Source: a virus. From it: 25,175 nt of DNA. The notes beneath the pieces were generated by a model. That model was not told the DNA's origin. It ran no database searches and saw only the letters and a program-made list of their open reading frames with translations. The stretch lies in the IMG/VR virus record IMGVR_UViG_3300017613_002120, positions 1 to 25,175 of that record; one strand, given 5' to 3'. The translations under genes were made by a program, and so were the position numbers. This document shows, piece by piece, positions 23,088-25,175 of this stretch (position 1 is the stretch's first letter; every line of letters starts with the position of its first letter).

Positions 23088-23533
23088 TAGACTCTATGTA
23101 ATCGTCTTATTGGGATCTGATACTTCTCATCACTTTCAACCGTGTCGTCAAGATCCCAGTCATAGCTCAAACCAATTGCTAACACTTCATTCAATTCAAC
23201 CGCATACCGTTTAGCAAATAGTCCCACCGCTCTTTCAAACCCACCAGCATCAGGTGAGTCCTGAGTGAGAAAAATATATGCAAGTTCAAGAGTCTTGTAA
23301 CAAGCAAGACGCAAGACCTGCGTAGCATCTACATAATCAGGGTCGAACTCAGTAGTAGTCCAATTTACATCATGTTCTGCGCAAACTGACTTGTACCACC
23401 GTGAAATGAGAGTTCGATTGATGATGGCAAACGCTTCTTTGTGCTGCTCTTCCCACTCAGCGACTCCAAGATTTAAAATATTTGGCCTGATTTTAACCAA
23501 GTCGTCGTCTGTAGAATATACTTCTCGTGCCAT
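23087..23533 (-). CDS. Head-tail adaptor-like protein, 148 aa
   Basis: The start of the protein, MAREVYSTDDDLVKIRPNIL, resembles small helical head-tail adaptor proteins (gp6-like and Mu gp36-like groups), which bind under the portal. The rest is helix-rich, with an RLACYKTLELAYIFL segment and an ERAVGLFAKRYAVELNEVLA segment. It lies just upstream of the neck protein gene, the place where adaptors are usually found. Both junctions overlap by a single base (TAATG). The assignment is from gene order and outline, and no diagnostic motif is present. Confidence 0.5.
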   Translation of the reverse strand: MAREVYSTDDDLVKIRPNILNLGVAEWEEQHKEAFAIINRTLISRWYKSVCAEHDVNWTTTEFDPDYVDATQVLRLACYKTLELAYIFLTQDSPDAGGFERAVGLFAKRYAVELNEVLAIGLSYDWDLDDTVESDEKYQIPIRRLHRV

Positions 23534-23934
23534 TATTTCTTAACCCTTTTCTTGAGAGCACTCCTAACAGGTTTTTTAACTGGTGGTTTTGGTTTTGCAG
23601 CAACCTTCTTTTTAGGTACTGGGGGAACTTCCAGAACTTTTTCTCTTTTCATTTTCTGGATAGCATGTTCCTCAGTATACCCGGCTGGATTTATTTTTAT
23701 ATCTCCCACATCAACAACAGGTTGCTCGGGAATATATGGCGGGGTTTCAAGATCCATACTAATTTCAGTATAGCCAAGTCGAACTAACTCATCTGCAACC
23801 TTATTATTATTGGTCACAAATTGATTGGTATCTCTACCAAACTCAGCCAACATACAGTCACCCTTTGTATCCCAGACAACCCTGCCCAAATCTGAAAGAG
23901 GCGGTGGAGGTCTATAAAATCTTCTTTCTACCAT
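23533..23934 (-). CDS. Unknown head-region protein with Lys/Pro-rich tail, 133 aa
   Basis: The N-terminus (MVERRFYRPPPPLSDLG) is proline-rich. A middle domain of about 60 residues (FVTNNNKVADELVRLGYTEI) looks folded. The last 30 residues are almost wholly Lys, Pro, Ala, Arg and Val, like a histone H1 tail. Such a basic tail could contact packaged DNA or an acidic partner such as the serine/aspartate-rich tails encoded next door. Position between the capsid and adaptor genes suggests a structural or decoration role. No family was recognised. GGGAG precedes the ATG at 23934. Confidence 0.6.
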   Translation of the reverse strand: MVERRFYRPPPPLSDLGRVVWDTKGDCMLAEFGRDTNQFVTNNNKVADELVRLGYTEISMDLETPPYIPEQPVVDVGDIKINPAGYTEEHAIQKMKREKVLEVPPVPKKKVAAKPKPPVKKPVRSALKKRVKK

Positions 23935-24000
23935 TTTTAATTCTCCCTATATTTGTATTAAAAGACATGGTGCGTTATTGCACTATGATATTAGCACAGG

Positions 24001-24237
24001 TTAAGTCACAGAAGTTGAACTACTAGACTCAGAACTCGAACTAACAGAAACAGAACTCGAACTCTCCGAACTAGTCGAACTCGAACTAGTTGAACTTGTA
24101 GATGATTCCGAACTATCCGATGAGCTAGACCATGATACATTGTCATTCACATTTACGATCCATCGCCGAAGATAGGCTGGTAATGTAGAATCATGTTTCG
24201 CCCTGAGTCTGTCGTCGATGTGCTTTTTCTCAGACAT
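24001..24237 (-). CDS. Small serine-rich protein A, 78 aa (tandem paralogue)
   Basis: The first 35 residues (MSEKKHIDDRLRAKHDST, then LPAYLRRWIVNVNDNVSW) look folded and are shared with the neighbouring 53-aa protein. The remaining 43 residues are about three quarters Ser, with Glu, Thr, Asp and Val. Ser codons come from both TCN and AGY boxes, so the composition is not simple slippage of one DNA repeat. AAGGAG with ATG at 24237 is identical to that of the paralogue. Genes beside the major capsid gene are often decoration proteins; that role is suggested only by position. Function is otherwise unknown. Confidence 0.75.
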   Translation of the reverse strand: MSEKKHIDDRLRAKHDSTLPAYLRRWIVNVNDNVSWSSSSDSSESSTSSTSSSSTSSESSSSVSVSSSSESSSSTSVT

Positions 24238-24425
24238 AATTAGACTCCTTACGTCGTGGAGCTAGAACTTTCGGATGATGTAGAACTATCCGAAGAACTA
24301 GACCACGAAATGTTATCATTTACATTCGCGATGTATCGCCTAAGATAAGGGGGTAATGACAATGACTGTTCACTTTTCTCTCTGTCATTAACATTCTTTT
24401 TCTCAGACATAATTAGACTCCTTAC
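24223..24425. repeat. 30-bp direct repeat marking the tandem duplication
   Basis: The 30 bases at 24223-24252 recur exactly at 24396-24425 (starting CTTTTTCTCAGACATAATTA on the plus strand). They span the ribosome binding site, the start codon and the first codons of both small serine-rich genes. The two copies are 173 bases apart. This is the conserved core of the duplicated unit; the rest of the units is diverged, so leader and start have been kept identical or re-homogenised. Confidence 0.85.
24249..24410 (-). CDS. Small serine-rich protein B, 53 aa (tandem paralogue)
   Basis: The frame runs from ATG 24410 to TAA 24249. The start MSEKKNVNDREKSEQS is followed by LPPYLRRYIANVNDNISW and a short tail SSSSDSSTSSESSSSTT. 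It aligns with the 78-aa protein through LPxYLRRxIxNVNDNxSWSSSSDSS and differs mainly by a shorter tail. The TAA stop is part of the AAGGAG ribosome binding site of the paralogue downstream. The two copies therefore arose by tandem duplication and have since diverged in the linker and tail length. Confidence 0.7.
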   Translation of the reverse strand: MSEKKNVNDREKSEQSLSLPPYLRRYIANVNDNISWSSSSDSSTSSESSSSTT

Positions 24426-24481
24426 TTTTCGCTTGAATTATTTAATTTCTACCTTATTTAAAAAAGTAAAGTAGTCACTAG

Positions 24482-25175
24482 TTATGAAGTAGCCAGACTG
24501 GTGATAGTGCCATGATATTCTTCAGGCCCATAATCAATACCAATTTGACCATAGATTTGACCCTTCTCAGATGCACCCGTCTTGCTCAATTCCTCATAAA
24601 ACAAAACTCCCTTTTCAGGAACTGGCAGGAATACAGGAGAACAAACAGACAGGTCAGCAATCAGCAAAGTTGCCGCAGGAACATTAGGCGCCCATACAAC
24701 ACCCAATTGAGCAAAGTCAGTCTCAATTTGATTGATGTTATAGCCACCAACATTTCTATCTTGCGGTGCATAACCATAAATATCACTAATCTTTTGCTTT
24801 TGAAATGCATTCACAAAAACAACTGCATTGATAAACTCAGAACCATTAGCCGCCATTGTTCTAAGCAATTGATCCATCAATGCCTTGCTTAATGTTGCTG
24901 AACTAGCATTGACCGTGTTGGTGGTAGCCGCAGTAATAATACCTCTGGTCTTAGCCGCAACGGAGGCTGATGTCGCTTGCTGATAAGCACCATTAAGAAA
25001 AGTATAGTCAGCATTCACGGCAATCTGCCGCATATGTGCTTGAATCTGAAAATCCCTTTCATTTTGCACAGGCTGTACACCTGTAATATCAGCAAGATTG
25101 GTAGTTGCATCAGCAGTAATCTGACCCACTACTGACTGTTTAACATAAGAAACACTTACCTGCCTTTGAAAAATA
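24482..25175 (-). CDS. Major capsid protein, SU10/DUF5309-like (partial)
   Basis: The frame is open to the right edge, so the N-terminus lies outside; the GTG at 25129 is in-frame but not needed as a start. The visible 230 residues include FQIQAHMRQIAVNADYTFLNGAY, a helical stretch of the kind seen in the P-domain spine helix of HK97-fold capsids. They also include LSKALMDQLLRTMAANGS, NQIETDFAQLGVVWAPNVPAATLLIADLS and a C-terminal IGIDYGPEEYHGTITSL. This layout agrees with the SU10 major capsid (DUF5309) family, whose C-terminus has a similar E.hG.i.nl ending. It is the first gene of the visible block and is followed by 71 bases with no gene before the small serine-rich genes. Confidence 0.75.
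   Translation of the reverse strand, partial: IFQRQVSVSYVKQSVVGQITADATTNLADITGVQPVQNERDFQIQAHMRQIAVNADYTFLNGAYQQATSASVAAKTRGIITAATTNTVNASSATLSKALMDQLLRTMAANGSEFINAVVFVNAFQKQKISDIYGYAPQDRNVGGYNINQIETDFAQLGVVWAPNVPAATLLIADLSVCSPVFLPVPEKGVLFYEELSKTGASEKGQIYGQIGIDYGPEEYHGTITSLATS

Noticed and set aside
23935-24000. GTGC...GCAC repeats between protein A and the 133-aa gene
   Set aside because: Stems of 4 bp with no consistent promoter or terminator features; nothing supportable in this 66-base gap.
24411-24481. Possible terminator after the capsid gene
   Set aside because: No hairpin followed by a T-run is visible on the minus strand in this 71-base gap; only the duplicated ribosome binding site is supportable.

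Overview
The window is a stretch of a tailed-phage genome (virus or prophage). It is AT-rich, densely packed and almost entirely on the minus strand. Genes are separated by a few bases or overlap as ATGA, TAATG or GTGA, and most have a purine-rich GGAG-type ribosome binding site. No integrase, tRNA, rRNA, CRISPR or insertion sequence is visible. The lambda-type tail-tip gene order M-L-K-I-J points to a siphovirus of a Gram-negative host; the host cannot be named from the sequence.

Read in transcription order (right to left), the window opens inside a major capsid gene of apparent SU10/DUF5309 type (24482 to the right edge). Next come two tandemly duplicated small proteins with serine-rich tails, a Lys/Pro-rich protein, an adaptor-like protein, a neck protein, a tail-terminator candidate, the major tail protein, and a G/GT tail chaperone pair with a convincing -1 frameshift site. 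These are followed by the tape measure protein and the tail-tip proteins M, L, K, I and J. The L homologue carries a serine-rich N-terminal extension of more than 300 residues. The J homologue (1710 aa) has a carbohydrate-binding-like insert, fibronectin-III-like domains and a C-terminal S74 self-cleaving chaperone.

Downstream (9609 to 8042) are small genes: a coiled-coil protein, two membrane-anchored proteins that might belong to lysis, a DUF1353 protein and a Lar-like zinc protein. From 7990 to 1784 lies a sugar or surface-modification cassette: a GT9-GT4 fusion glycosyltransferase, a radical SAM/SPASM enzyme, a second putative glycosyltransferase, two left-handed beta-helix acyltransferases and a GT2 glycosyltransferase. 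The minus-strand block ends with a 54-aa protein, a MOA-like papain-fold protein and an unknown protein. At the left edge two plus-strand genes converge on it, and the 3' ends of the coding regions overlap.

The most interesting idea is a link between the serine-rich segments, found in at least four probable virion genes, and the glycan cassette in the same gene string. The phage may decorate its particle with O-glycans on mucin-like serine domains. This is inference; remodelling of host surface polysaccharide by the cassette is the main alternative.
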